Shown piece by piece: positions 34,495 through 42,519 of a stretch of DNA of 64,000 nt. Both the position numbers and the translations under genes were made by a program. Below the pieces are notes generated by a model. The model searched no databases, was not told where the DNA came from, and was given only the letters and a program-made list of their open reading frames with translations. Positions within the stretch are counted from its first letter, which is position 1. The number at the start of each line of letters is the position of its first letter. Source of the stretch: JBBQXK01 sp052387255 (GTDB lineage Bacteria; Pseudomonadota; Alphaproteobacteria; Rhodobacterales; Rhodobacteraceae); NCBI GenBank assembly GCA_052387255.1, contig JBQTJI010000036.1:1-64000 (forward strand). Direction: 5' to 3'.

Positions 34495-35256
34495 TTAGGC
34501 GGCTTCGGCCAACTGTTTGAGGTAGACGCGAAGGCCTGCTTTCGGCTGGTATTCGGGCAGGCGTTTGCCTTGCGAGGTCCACCCGATCTCACATGTCGGG
34601 AGGGCTGCGCGGAGGGCGTCAATCAGTGCGGGACCATCGCAACTTATCGCATGAAGGGAATGTGCGCCCGCGCGGTGTGATTGGGTGATCTGCCATAGGG
34701 CATCCCCCAGATGGCTGTGCATCGACGGTAGGGGTCCAAGTAAGCGCGAGACTTCGCCGTCCTTCCAGCGCCGGGATGCGCGGATGTGGCCCGGTTGCGT
34801 GACGAAGAATGGATCGTCGGGGATGGTCAGGTGCGTGCCGACAGGGTCGATGATGGCAGGGGGCGATGCGGCCTTGATCGTCGGCAGGGGCTTCGGCTTG
34901 TCCGAAGGCGCAGAGTGTTGAACGATGCTTGCCCAGCGGGCACGGGCGACGGCGAGGCGGGATTCCCCCGGCAGGTCAAGTTGACCTTCGAGGATCATCC
35001 GCACTCGGACAGCGAGAACGTCGCCGTCGAGGTCGAGGTAGGAGGCCCACTTATTGCGCCACTGTGCCGACTGGCCGTGACGGGCCGTCAGGTATCTCAT
35101 GGCTGTGATGGCGATGGTATCGACTGTGTCGCGGGTCACGCTGTCGTTTGCCGCGCCCCCGAACATGTCCTTGAACGCCTGCGCGAGGATGGCCGCCGCA
35201 AGTTTCTGCTCAGGTGTCGTTGGCCGGGTGCGCCAGTTCGCTGGGATGATCGGCAT
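34495..35256 (-). CDS. Hypothetical protein of the packaging operon
   Basis: A 253-residue protein of unknown function. The N-terminal half is helical (EQKLAAAILAQAFKDMFGG), the middle is proline-rich and probably a linker, and the C-terminal third is alpha/beta (ALIDALRAALPTCEIGWTSQ). Being upstream of terminase genes it could be structural or could interfere with a helper, but no evidence decides this. It starts 6 bp after the previous stop. Confidence 0.6.
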   Translation of the reverse strand: MPIIPANWRTRPTTPEQKLAAAILAQAFKDMFGGAANDSVTRDTVDTIAITAMRYLTARHGQSAQWRNKWASYLDLDGDVLAVRVRMILEGQLDLPGESRLAVARARWASIVQHSAPSDKPKPLPTIKAASPPAIIDPVGTHLTIPDDPFFVTQPGHIRASRRWKDGEVSRLLGPLPSMHSHLGDALWQITQSHRAGAHSLHAISCDGPALIDALRAALPTCEIGWTSQGKRLPEYQPKAGLRVYLKQLAEAA

Positions 35257-35262
35257 GACTCG

Positions 35263-35523
35263 TCAGGACAGGGCGTTGCCGACTGTGCTGACCCAGCGCC
35301 ACGGCAGGTCGAATTGACCTGTGCCCGCGCTGATCCGCAGGCCCGCGTCGGTCGGGTCGATGCGATAGGCGGGGGTATCGACGGGGGCGGCGTTCGGGTC
35401 GATGAAGGCCAGCAGTTGACTGCCGAGACTGTCGGCATCGTTCAGGCGAATGGCCGTGACGTTGTGATCTTCGGCGCGGGTGATAGTCGCGGTGGACCCG
35501 CTACGGAGGGCAGTGAATTTCAT
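35263..35523 (-). CDS. Hypothetical small protein of the packaging operon
   Basis: An 86-residue protein with alternating strands (MKFTALRSGSTATITRAEDH), no cysteines and no known motif. The ATG is followed by a well-formed reading frame, and a purine-rich ribosome site (AAAGGAGCAA) is visible just upstream on the minus strand. It is tightly linked to the downstream 253-residue gene. Confidence 0.6.
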   Translation of the reverse strand: MKFTALRSGSTATITRAEDHNVTAIRLNDADSLGSQLLAFIDPNAAPVDTPAYRIDPTDAGLRISAGTGQFDLPWRWVSTVGNALS

Positions 35524-35617
35524 GGGCGTTGCTCCTTTGTGCTATGATCGTTTTACAACCTGCGCCCGTGCGGGTGTGAAAAGATCAAGGTGCAGCAAGG
35601 AGATAACGAGGTGGAGA

Positions 35618-36250
35618 TTAGAACGTCGGTTCGTCGGTGCTGTTCGAGAAGATGGACGACGCGACGATGCGCTTAACGACCACCGGGGCACACATGAAGA
35701 AGCGCGCGAGATCGTCATGGGCCTGACAATCCCAGTCGGCGAACTTGACGAAGGCATGGCCGTGCTCGTCGGTGATGACATACATGTTGGGAGCATAGTA
35801 GTCGTCGGTGATGTAGTAGGGGGAGCGCGGTGGTGCACAGTCGTACTCGGTTGAATGACCTTCCCACTTGCCCGCGCGGAGGGCAGGCCCCGCGATCTCG
35901 TTGGCCGCGTCGATCCAGCGAGGGTTGTCCCGGTCCTTGATGATGGTAGCGGCGGAGCAGATGGTCGCGAGGATGCGGTTGGCATCACCGAACAGGTAAA
36001 CGTCCGCGAAGAACGCGCCGTGTGTGATAGAATGCTTGTGGTAGCGCACGGTGTAGAAGGCGTCTGCCTTGAGGGCTGCGGCACGGTGATGCTCGGCCAC
36101 CGGGTATAGTCCTGCTGGGATCGTGGGCAGAGCGTCGTAGGAGGCAGTCAAGGCGTAGGGCTGTGCTGTTGCTCGCGGCAGCATCGGGAAGGCCCGGAGC
36201 GGTTTGGTTGAGATCAGGCCGAGTGTGCCTTCGCGCATCTTGACGGGCAT
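35618..36250 (-). CDS. Hypothetical protein, first gene of the packaging operon
   Basis: A 210-residue protein of unknown function, rich in aromatic residues in its second half (PRSPYYITDDYYAPNMYVIT). It resembles no structural protein that I can name. It begins the leftward operon that ends with the terminase genes; the promoter must lie in the noncoding block to its right. Confidence 0.6.
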   Translation of the reverse strand: MPVKMREGTLGLISTKPLRAFPMLPRATAQPYALTASYDALPTIPAGLYPVAEHHRAAALKADAFYTVRYHKHSITHGAFFADVYLFGDANRILATICSAATIIKDRDNPRWIDAANEIAGPALRAGKWEGHSTEYDCAPPRSPYYITDDYYAPNMYVITDEHGHAFVKFADWDCQAHDDLARFFMCAPVVVKRIVASSIFSNSTDEPTF

Positions 36251-36625
36251 GTGAAGAACTCCATGGTTGTCAGCGCATTATGCAGCAAGCGGCGCGCGGT
36301 GATCGACCAGCGGACTTAGGTGACACCCGCGATTGGTGGGGCAGCGAGAATCTCTGCCAAGATTTGTCTAAACCCCATGCCGGGTTCCGTATGCCGCGAG
36401 AGGGGGTCCACCGTAGCAGCGCGGGCGTGAAGGGCGGTGCGATTGTCGGGCATCAGCATAGGGCGGCGGGTCGATGCACCGGGCAGCGCCGCAGCAGATG
36501 CGAGGACTTGTGCCGATGATCGGCATTGCGAGGGATCGGCGGGATTGTGCGGTGAAGTCCCAGTCGAACCACACCTGCAACTGCGTTAAAGACGACCCGA
36601 CTTGCCGCCTAGCCGCATGGGAGGC

Positions 36626-36648
36626 GAATGTTGCAGACGATGTTGCAA
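36626..36648 (-). repeat. Internal copy of the bipartite TTGCAAC site
   Basis: GAATGTTGCA-N4-ATGTTGCAA matches the right-end arm site (41274-41296, opposite strand) with the same 4-nt spacing and 20 of 23 bases identical. It lies about 380 bp in front of the packaging operon, so the binding protein may also act as a regulator. Confidence 0.5.
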
Positions 36649-36834
36649 ACTCGCCGGGGCGCGCGCTGATCTTGCTTAGATCAGAATCGGTTGGCAGATC
36701 GAAGTGATTGCATCGGCATCAAGTGGTCAGTTTTCAGGAGGCCAGTTGCGACTTGGTCGCAACAAAGAAGGTGGAGAACTGGGGGCGAACTCGGTTTGCA
36801 CAGATCGGAGCGAAGTCATCGCCGTCGAAGCGAC

Positions 36835-36986
36835 GTCAGGACGCAAACTACGCAAAACCGATCACTTTCAAAACTACTTGCGCGAAATGAATGGATGGAT
36901 GGATGGCTAAAAACACGTCCATCCATCCATTGATTAAAATACAGCAGTTTCGCTTTCCACCGATTTTGCGTGGTTTGCGTCCTGAC
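36835..36986. repeat. Large inverted repeat with internal stem-loop
   Basis: Left arm start (36835-36860, GTCAGGACGCAAAC then TACGCAAAACCG) and the reverse complement of 36961-36986 agree at 24 of 26 positions. The centre is a perfect 12-bp stem of ATGG repeats (36895-36906 with 36919-36930) and a 12-nt loop. Similarity weakens but continues between arms and centre. Both strands would translate to related nonsense-like peptides (VRTQTTQNR ... WMDG), which reflects the symmetry rather than a gene. Confidence 0.8.
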
Positions 36987-37138
36987 ACCCTCGCAAACTG
37001 TCCCACTACGCCCGTTTTCACTGTACCGCCTCATCCACCAATCGGTGGACGCCTCGCAAACCGCCGAACGGGCGCAGCCATCCCTGACCACGCCCGCCCG
37101 ATTTTCGTCCACCGATTAGGTCAGCCGTCCACCGATTA
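36957..37138. repeat. Iteron-like repeats (CCACCGATT)
   Basis: CCACCGATT occurs at 36957-36965 (+), 37107-37117 (+, as GTCCACCGATT), 37127-37137 (+), and inverted at 37040-37050. The last two direct copies extend to a perfect 13-bp match (CGTCCACCGATTA) with a 20-bp period, and the final one overlaps the primase stop codon. Confidence 0.7.
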
Positions 37139-39526
37139 AAACGGCACCTCCCGGTCAGCCTTGTCCCTCGCCTCACGGGCCAGCGCGATCACCCCTTCGA
37201 CGTCACCCTCAACGTCCCGATCCTTCGTGAAGACGAACTCCCGATTGGGTCCGCGATCCACCCGCCAACCATAGGCCTTCGAGAGCAGCGTTGACGCCTC
37301 CATGATCCGCTTACCCATGATCCGCGCATTCTTCGGAATATCGTCTAGGGGCAGGCGCAGGTCGTGCACTACCTCACGGAGGTCGGCGTGCAGTGTAGAC
37401 GCCTTGAAGGTTCCTGTGCGACTCCCCAACCCCCCGAGGAAGTCGACGAGGAAGATCAGAACGCTGTCCGCGTCACCCGCCTCCATGGCCGTCTTCATAC
37501 GCATCCCGTCATAGGCCGCGACAAACCACCCCTCCTCTCGTCCGCGGGCCTGTGCGATGCACTCGCCCACGCGGGTAAAGACGCCGAAGCGTGAGGACGT
37601 TTGCTTGATCAGGTGAACGCGCCCGAGGACATGCGCAACGAGCGAGAACAGCGCGCCTCGGAAGCGCGGCATCTTCTCGCGTCGTGCTGCCCGGAACGTC
37701 TCCTCGTCCATGTAGGCTGCTGGGCGTTTGAGATCGACGCGGACGATCCGTTCGATCAGGTCTTGACGGTAGAAGGTCGGGTCGATGCCTGCGATCAGCA
37801 CCGGTCGCATGGCGTCAAGGGCGAAGACGTCACCGTCCGAGTACAGTTTGCGCTTCGACATGCCCCCGCCCGTGGACAGACGGCACAGCGCGTCCGACAG
37901 CCGCGCGAGGGTCGAGACGTTATCGAAGGACATGACAGCAGACCCGTAACCCGAGACGACGAGGTCTTCCTCGCTCTGTGGTTCGCCTGACTGCGCGCCG
38001 ACTTTGGGGTCAAGTATCTCGACGATGGTTGCGAGGGTCGATGACTTCGCCGACCCCGCTGGCCCTTCTAGGATCGTGATCGGGCATTGTTCCGCTGGGT
38101 TGATGATCGCTGTGACCATCCATGCGAGCAGGAAGATGAAGGCGTCTTCGTCGAGGTTAAGGAACTCGGCCAGTTCGTCAGCCGATCCGGGTTCAGGCAT
38201 CGCCATGGGCAAGCCCACCCCTTTACGGAACATTACGGGTGCGTCGTTGTTCACCCGCCAGCCGTCCTCGTCGATCTCGATGATGGTGCGCTCTTTGTCC
38301 GCAAGGAAGACGTACCGCTTTCCGCCATGCTTGGCGAACCGAAGGGCGATGCTTTCGGGTTCGCTCTCGCGCGCCGTCGCCTGCGCGATCATCTGCGCCC
38401 CCTTCACCTCTCGCTCGTCGGGCAGGCGCTGGTGGGCGCGATACAGCGCGAGCGCACACACCTCTTTGAACTCACCTGTGTCGATCCGAACGAAGTCCCG
38501 AGGCTTCAATTCAGCATAGGCAACGTCCGACTGGTCGCGGAGGATCTTGACGTCGGACAAGAAGTCGATGGCAAGCAACCTGCGGCTTTCGGCGGCAGTA
38601 AACGGGGTCTTGCCCGTATAACCGTGCTCCTTTGCGAACCGCCAGAACGACAAGGGCGTGTACTTCTGCGCGCCGCTAAGCCGGTCCCATTCTTTCTCGT
38701 CGCCATGCTTGAACGCAGCCGACGTCTTTGACCATGCGATGAAGCGGTCGCGCGCCCAGGTGTTCTCCTTGCCGAATGCTACGACGAGGCAGATGCCCGC
38801 AGCGCCCCACCAATCGCGATTATCCACGTCGTACTTCTTGATGAAGCAGTCGAAGGCCGCGTCACGATCCACCTCGGACGACTCCGCCGCCTGCTTGCGA
38901 CCTGACTTCTTGCCCGCGTAGGGCACGATCTCGATCTCACGCCCGGTGTTGAGCATGTGTGTGCCATCATCGAAGAGCATCAGTTCTGCCGACTTGCGCC
39001 CGTAGGGTAGTGCGACGATCTGCGCGCCGGACCCTTTCGGCAGCACTTCGACCTCGCCGTTGATCAGCTTGCCGCCAGCCTTGCGCGTCAGGTTCACCTT
39101 CTTGAGGAAGTGGTCAGCGAAGTCACGGATTAGGTCTGTGCGGCGAGGTTCAGCGAAGACGATCCATACCTGCGCGCCCTGACCGCCACCGGAGCGGAAG
39201 CACAGGTGCGGGACGTTCGATGCGGTCAGTTCGTCACTGACGGCCTTCACCTTCGCGAAGATGTCGGGCTGATCCATTTCCGCGTCATGGTCGTCGAAGT
39301 CGAAGATGCAGAGGCGTGACTTCTCGCCGCCATCGACGTTCATACGGATGCCGATGCAGTCCTCGCCACGGCTCAGGTGCTGCGTCAGAACACCATCCGT
39401 GATCGGCGCATTGACAGGGAGGTAGCCCCACTTGCCCTTGATCATCGACCGCACGGAATATCCTGACGGGTCTGCAAGGGCGGCCACCTGTTGCAGGAAG
39501 GCCAAGTCATTGTCGTTCATGTCCAT
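37136..39526 (-). CDS. Primase-helicase replication protein
   Basis: A 796-residue fusion. The N-terminal third looks like an archaeo-eukaryotic-type primase related to the TOTE/primPol group: a catalytic acidic motif CIFDFDDHD (73-81, D76/D78) and an RSGGGQGAQVWIVF strand-turn (111-124). The C-terminal half is a D5-like/SF3-type ATPase with Walker A GPAGSAKS (488-495) and an SFDNVS Walker-B-like segment. It should initiate and unwind at the element's own origin, as P4 alpha or SaPI Rep/Pri proteins do. The candidate origin follows directly, and an RNA-switch-like leader precedes it. Confidence 0.82.
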   Translation of the reverse strand: MDMNDNDLAFLQQVAALADPSGYSVRSMIKGKWGYLPVNAPITDGVLTQHLSRGEDCIGIRMNVDGGEKSRLCIFDFDDHDAEMDQPDIFAKVKAVSDELTASNVPHLCFRSGGGQGAQVWIVFAEPRRTDLIRDFADHFLKKVNLTRKAGGKLINGEVEVLPKGSGAQIVALPYGRKSAELMLFDDGTHMLNTGREIEIVPYAGKKSGRKQAAESSEVDRDAAFDCFIKKYDVDNRDWWGAAGICLVVAFGKENTWARDRFIAWSKTSAAFKHGDEKEWDRLSGAQKYTPLSFWRFAKEHGYTGKTPFTAAESRRLLAIDFLSDVKILRDQSDVAYAELKPRDFVRIDTGEFKEVCALALYRAHQRLPDEREVKGAQMIAQATARESEPESIALRFAKHGGKRYVFLADKERTIIEIDEDGWRVNNDAPVMFRKGVGLPMAMPEPGSADELAEFLNLDEDAFIFLLAWMVTAIINPAEQCPITILEGPAGSAKSSTLATIVEILDPKVGAQSGEPQSEEDLVVSGYGSAVMSFDNVSTLARLSDALCRLSTGGGMSKRKLYSDGDVFALDAMRPVLIAGIDPTFYRQDLIERIVRVDLKRPAAYMDEETFRAARREKMPRFRGALFSLVAHVLGRVHLIKQTSSRFGVFTRVGECIAQARGREEGWFVAAYDGMRMKTAMEAGDADSVLIFLVDFLGGLGSRTGTFKASTLHADLREVVHDLRLPLDDIPKNARIMGKRIMEASTLLSKAYGWRVDRGPNREFVFTKDRDVEGDVEGVIALAREARDKADREVPF

Positions 39527-39539
39527 TCTCTCTGTCCGA

Positions 39540-39645
39540 GAGATTGGTTCCTCAAACTCCGCTTAGGTATCGACGTGAAAACTGCTATAAATCGCTTATT
39601 CACTCTGCGCGCGATACCGAACGGGGCGAGAACCAATCTCGCCCC
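39540..39645 (-). promoter_or_regulatory. Leader with mutually exclusive RNA hairpins before primase gene
   Basis: On the minus strand a strong hairpin (GGGGCGAGA/TCTCGCCCC around TTGGT, 39623-39645) is followed 79 nt later by GAACCAATCTC (39540-39550), a perfect complement of GAGATTGGTTC inside that hairpin. The second element ends 14 nt before the primase ATG, close to its ribosome site. Pairing of the two would break the first hairpin. This layout resembles attenuation or the RNA immunity switch upstream of the P4 primase gene; the mechanism here is inferred. Confidence 0.5.
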
Positions 39646-39647
39646 TT

Positions 39648-39917
39648 TCACTTTGCAACCCGATGGGAACGCGCCCATTCGATTACGTCATCCCGGTCGT
39701 AGCGCAGTGTTCGGGCCGTGATGTGCAGGTATGGCGGGCCTTCGCCCTTCTGCCGCCACTCGAACAGCACTTCTTGCGACACGCCGAGGAATTCTGCGGC
39801 ATCTGCCGTCTTCATGAGTTTCGGGCCAAGCCCGATGCGGGTTAGCTGGTCAGACATTTGCCCGACGGTGTAGCGCAATGCGCGCACTTCTTCTGAAAGG
39901 TCAGTCACTGGAGTCAT
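39648..39917 (-). CDS. AlpA/excisionase-like helix-turn-helix protein
   Basis: An 89-residue protein. An N-terminal helix (EEVRALRYTVGQMSDQLTRI) is followed by a MerR/AlpA-type winged HTH: LMKTADAAEFLGVSQEVLFEWRQ and the wing motif PPYLHITARTLRYDRDDVIEW. Such proteins act as excisionases or as AlpA-type activators of integrase genes in P4-like elements. It lies between the integrase and primase genes on the same strand. No strong ribosome site is visible. Confidence 0.8.
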   Translation of the reverse strand: MTPVTDLSEEVRALRYTVGQMSDQLTRIGLGPKLMKTADAAEFLGVSQEVLFEWRQKGEGPPYLHITARTLRYDRDDVIEWARSHRVAK

Positions 39918-40097
39918 CTTTCATGATGAAGCCAATGACCGTGGGCTTACCCCTGCGCGCGCTGCCTGCCTTGCGGCTCACCAGCTCTGCACCACGATCT
40001 CATCTCAACCAAGGGCGCGTGGCGAGATGGGGCGGTTATATTCCTACCGCGAAGTGCAAAGACAGCGCCCCGCGCCTGTTCAACTTAAGATAGACCC

Positions 40098-41261
40098 TCA
40101 AGCAAGATCAACTACGGAATCAGGTCCAACTCCGCACTGTCTCAAAATGCGCGCGGCGATCTGATTTGCGTGATGATGCGAGGCCGAGCCTTGGTCGTAG
40201 ACGTCCTGAACCGATTTCTCGGTATCACCGCGCAACTGGTCGATGATGTAGGACGGTAGCAATTCCATGCGCGCAGCCGTCGTGAACAGTCGGCGGGTGT
40301 CGTGCTGGCGCAGCAACTTCCTCTGCCGCTTCACGCCGTCAACAACTTCGGTGATGCTGAGGTGCCCAAGGTCTTCGGCATGGCCTGACACGGACTCTGC
40401 CGGGAACACCCAGCCTTCGCGATGGGGCAATGTCTTGAGGGCCGCAACAACAACGTCGGCAATCGGGAAGTCTCGTTCAAGGTGGTTTTTCAGATCGTCG
40501 ATCTTGATCGTGCCCTTCTTAAGGTCAACGTGGGACCAATGCAGTTCGCAGACGTCGCCTGACCGAATGCCCGTGAACAGCATCACTGTCCAAGCGACCT
40601 TGCGTGTCGGGCTTTTAATCGCTTGGATCAGGTCCATGCAGGGCCAAGGCTGGTTCACGTCGAACAGGATGCCCGGCTTTTTCTTGGGCTTCTGCTTCAC
40701 CTTCAACTCAGCCGCGACATACGGCAGGCCGCGCAGGATCGACGCGCGGCGCGATGCCATGCGGACAAGAGCGCAGATGTGTTCTGCCGTCGATACCTTG
40801 CCCGCGCGTTCGATGTTGCGAACAACCTCCTCCATCATCGGCAGTGTGACGCGTTCAACGGGTTTTTTGAACAGGTCAGTCAAGTAGGTGTCGATCTCGA
40901 TCTTGTAGGTGTCGAGCGTCGCCTGCTTCGCCGTCGAATTCTGAATGTGCGAGGCGAACGCATCGCCCAAGGTCTTGATGCCCGATGCCTTCGCATCCCG
41001 CCCTTGGTCGAGTTCGTCGAGTTTTGCTTTGGCGAGAACAAGCGCCTGATCGCCCGTCGCGATGGCCGGGAACGCGCCGAGGTTGATCGACTTCACGGAT
41101 GACCCGATGCGCTTCGACAGCACCCATGTCTTGGTCGCCTTTCCCACGGACAGACGCAGACCTTTATAGCCTGTGCCGACGTGAGAGTAGAACACCGTGC
41201 CCGTGTCAGGATGCTTGATTTTCGCGATGGACGGGCGCTTTGAGAGGTCGATAGACGGCAT
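40098..41261 (-). CDS. int: Tyrosine-type site-specific integrase
   Basis: A 387-residue phage-type integrase. The N-terminus has a DUF4102-like arm-binding segment (GLRLSVGKATKTWVLSKRIG), then a core-binding domain, then the catalytic domain with R233 (FTGIRSGDV), H320-x-x-R323 (HDTRR) and the nucleophile Y355 (VQDVYDQGS). The start MPSIDLSKRP has AAAGGAG upstream. It inserts the element into tRNA-Ala. Its leader overlaps the right-end arm repeats, so the enzyme may repress its own gene. It lies next to attR, not next to the intact tRNA. Confidence 0.94.
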   Translation of the reverse strand: MPSIDLSKRPSIAKIKHPDTGTVFYSHVGTGYKGLRLSVGKATKTWVLSKRIGSSVKSINLGAFPAIATGDQALVLAKAKLDELDQGRDAKASGIKTLGDAFASHIQNSTAKQATLDTYKIEIDTYLTDLFKKPVERVTLPMMEEVVRNIERAGKVSTAEHICALVRMASRRASILRGLPYVAAELKVKQKPKKKPGILFDVNQPWPCMDLIQAIKSPTRKVAWTVMLFTGIRSGDVCELHWSHVDLKKGTIKIDDLKNHLERDFPIADVVVAALKTLPHREGWVFPAESVSGHAEDLGHLSITEVVDGVKRQRKLLRQHDTRRLFTTAARMELLPSYIIDQLRGDTEKSVQDVYDQGSASHHHANQIAARILRQCGVGPDSVVDLA

Positions 41262-41273
41262 GATTTGGCTCCT

Positions 41274-41296
41274 TTGCAACATACTTTGCAACATTC
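41274..41296 (+). repeat. Paired 11-bp repeat, candidate right integrase arm sites
   Basis: TTGCAACATAC and TTGCAACATTC are separated by one base, 13 bp in front of the integrase start codon. They match the tandem pair at the left end and the internal site near the origin. Confidence 0.6.
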
Positions 41297-41408
41297 GAGG
41301 CCGATCATACAGGATCAAGTACCATTATGACAACTTGAATTTTGTTGCAAACTGTTGTTTTACATGTGTTTACCATACCAAGTGGGGTGAAGCACTACCA
41401 AAACCGGA

Positions 41409-41455
41409 CGAATGGCATTCAAGAGGTCAGGGGTTCGATTCCCCTTGGCTCCACC
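41409..41455 (+). repeat. attR: displaced 3' half of tRNA-Ala
   Basis: A copy of the tRNA-Ala 3' half from the anticodon stem to CCA. It lacks a 5' half and so is not a working tRNA. Its T-stem (AGGGG/CCCCT) differs from that of the intact gene (GGCGG/CCGCC) yet remains fully paired. It is most simply the original chromosomal end pushed away by the element. Confidence 0.85.
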
Positions 41456-41527
41456 AACTTCCCCGCATGACCTGTTGAAGTTGCCCGAGGCTGCGGGGAC
41501 TTGCCCGTTCCGACCCCAGCCATTCCG

Positions 41528-42115
41528 CTATCGCGCATAGGGGTTCCTGGCGTTGCGGTCGGTCGACAGCGATTGCTGCCGGTCGCGCACAAGCCCTTCG
41601 ATGGCATCGGCCAGATGCACCTCGGCGATGTGATGATCGCCGCGCGCCACGCGCAGACGATGCGCCGCGATCATCACGTCGGCATGGCTGCAGCCGAAGG
41701 GCGGCTCGAACTTGTAGCAGGCCAGCTCGATCAAGAGGCCGAGCGGATCATCGAAATAGATCGAATCCATGAAACCGCGATCTTTCGGACCGTCGACGGC
41801 AATGCCGCGCGCGGTCAGTCGGGCATGCGCCTGGCGAAAGGTCGCAAGCGACACCGCAAAGGCCAGGTGATGCACCGCCCCGGCCCCGGTCGAGGTGCGC
41901 TGGCCAGTCGGTTTGCGGCCTTCGTTGGTGAAGATGGTGATCAGACGACCGTCGCCGGGATCAAAGTACAGATGCCCCTCTTCCGGCCGGTCCAGGTTGG
42001 GCTGATCGAAGATGAACGGCATGCCGAGCATGCCCTCCCAGAAATCGATGCTGGTCTGGCGGTCAGCCCCGACCAGGGTGATGTGATGCACGCCCTGCGT
42101 CTGAAGCTTCTGCAC
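41528..42115 (-). CDS. VOC-family (glyoxalase/dioxygenase superfamily) protein
   Basis: A 195-residue protein with two VOC beta-alpha-beta-beta-beta modules. The metal-ligand positions are visible as H in GVHHITLVGAD, H in GAVHHLAFAV and E in LGLLIELACY, as in ring-cleaving dioxygenases and glyoxalases. The C-terminal tail (VRDRQQSLSTDRNARNPYAR) is unusual. The substrate is unknown. It is the first chromosomal gene beyond the integrated element, and its stop is about 70 bp from attR. Confidence 0.82.
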   Translation of the reverse strand: MQKLQTQGVHHITLVGADRQTSIDFWEGMLGMPFIFDQPNLDRPEEGHLYFDPGDGRLITIFTNEGRKPTGQRTSTGAGAVHHLAFAVSLATFRQAHARLTARGIAVDGPKDRGFMDSIYFDDPLGLLIELACYKFEPPFGCSHADVMIAAHRLRVARGDHHIAEVHLADAIEGLVRDRQQSLSTDRNARNPYAR

Positions 42116-42135
42116 GATCTTCTCCGGCCGCCGTG

Positions 42136-42459
42136 CTATCCCTTGTCACTGACGTTCGTCTTGAATGCAACATCGAAGGCGGACTTCGTGGCAGCGTCCG
42201 CCGTCGTCTGGTTCTGCGCGACCCAGTCGGCATAGGGCATGCCGTAGACCACTTCGCGGGCCTCGTCCTTGGTCAGGGTCAGGCCGCGTTCGCCTGCCGC
42301 CTCCTGGTACCAGCGCGACAGGCAGTTGCGGCAGAACCCGCCCAGGGTCATCAGGTCGATGTTCTGCACCTCGGGGCGCTTGACCATCAGGTGATCGACC
42401 AGGGCGCGGAACGCTGCGGCCTCAAGCTCGGTGCGGGTGGCGGGGTCGATGTCGGGCAC
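42136..42459 (-). CDS. DUF1244 family protein
   Basis: A 107-residue protein with the DUF1244 hallmark GGFCRNCLSRWYQEAA, in which CRNC suggests metal or redox chemistry, and GMPYADWVAQNQT near the C-terminus. The family is widespread in alphaproteobacteria with no known function. It starts upstream of the VOC gene on the same strand with a 20-bp gap, so they are likely co-transcribed. Confidence 0.85.
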   Translation of the reverse strand: MPDIDPATRTELEAAAFRALVDHLMVKRPEVQNIDLMTLGGFCRNCLSRWYQEAAGERGLTLTKDEAREVVYGMPYADWVAQNQTTADAATKSAFDVAFKTNVSDKG

Positions 42460-42519
42460 GGGCGTTCTCCTGCGGGCATGGGTGCAGGATGCGGCGGCGG
42501 ACCCGGCACCGCAAGGGCG

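Larger units (their letters stand above)
36251..37135. other. Noncoding repeat-rich region, candidate replication origin
   Basis: An 885-bp stretch between the primase-helicase gene and the packaging operon with no convincing gene on either strand. It contains a 152-bp imperfect inverted repeat, a (ATGG)n stem-loop, four copies of a CCACCGATT iteron, at least six CGCAAA-type motifs, a palindrome GTTGCGAC-TTG-GTCGCAAC (36745-36763) and a bipartite site shared with the element ends. Iterons and inverted repeats beside a primase gene are typical of satellite and plasmid origins. The packaging-operon promoter and possibly a packaging (pac) site must also be here or nearby. Confidence 0.6.

Noticed and set aside
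36691..37112. Two overlapping opposite-strand frames that encode similar peptides (VRTQTTQNR ... WMDG)
   Set aside because: The similarity results from the large DNA inverted repeat. Neither frame has a ribosome site or protein-like composition, so they are treated as origin structure.
41409..41455. A second tRNA-Ala gene
   Set aside because: Only the 3' half is present; the acceptor 5' strand, D-arm and the 5' side of the anticodon stem are absent, so it is an attachment-site remnant.
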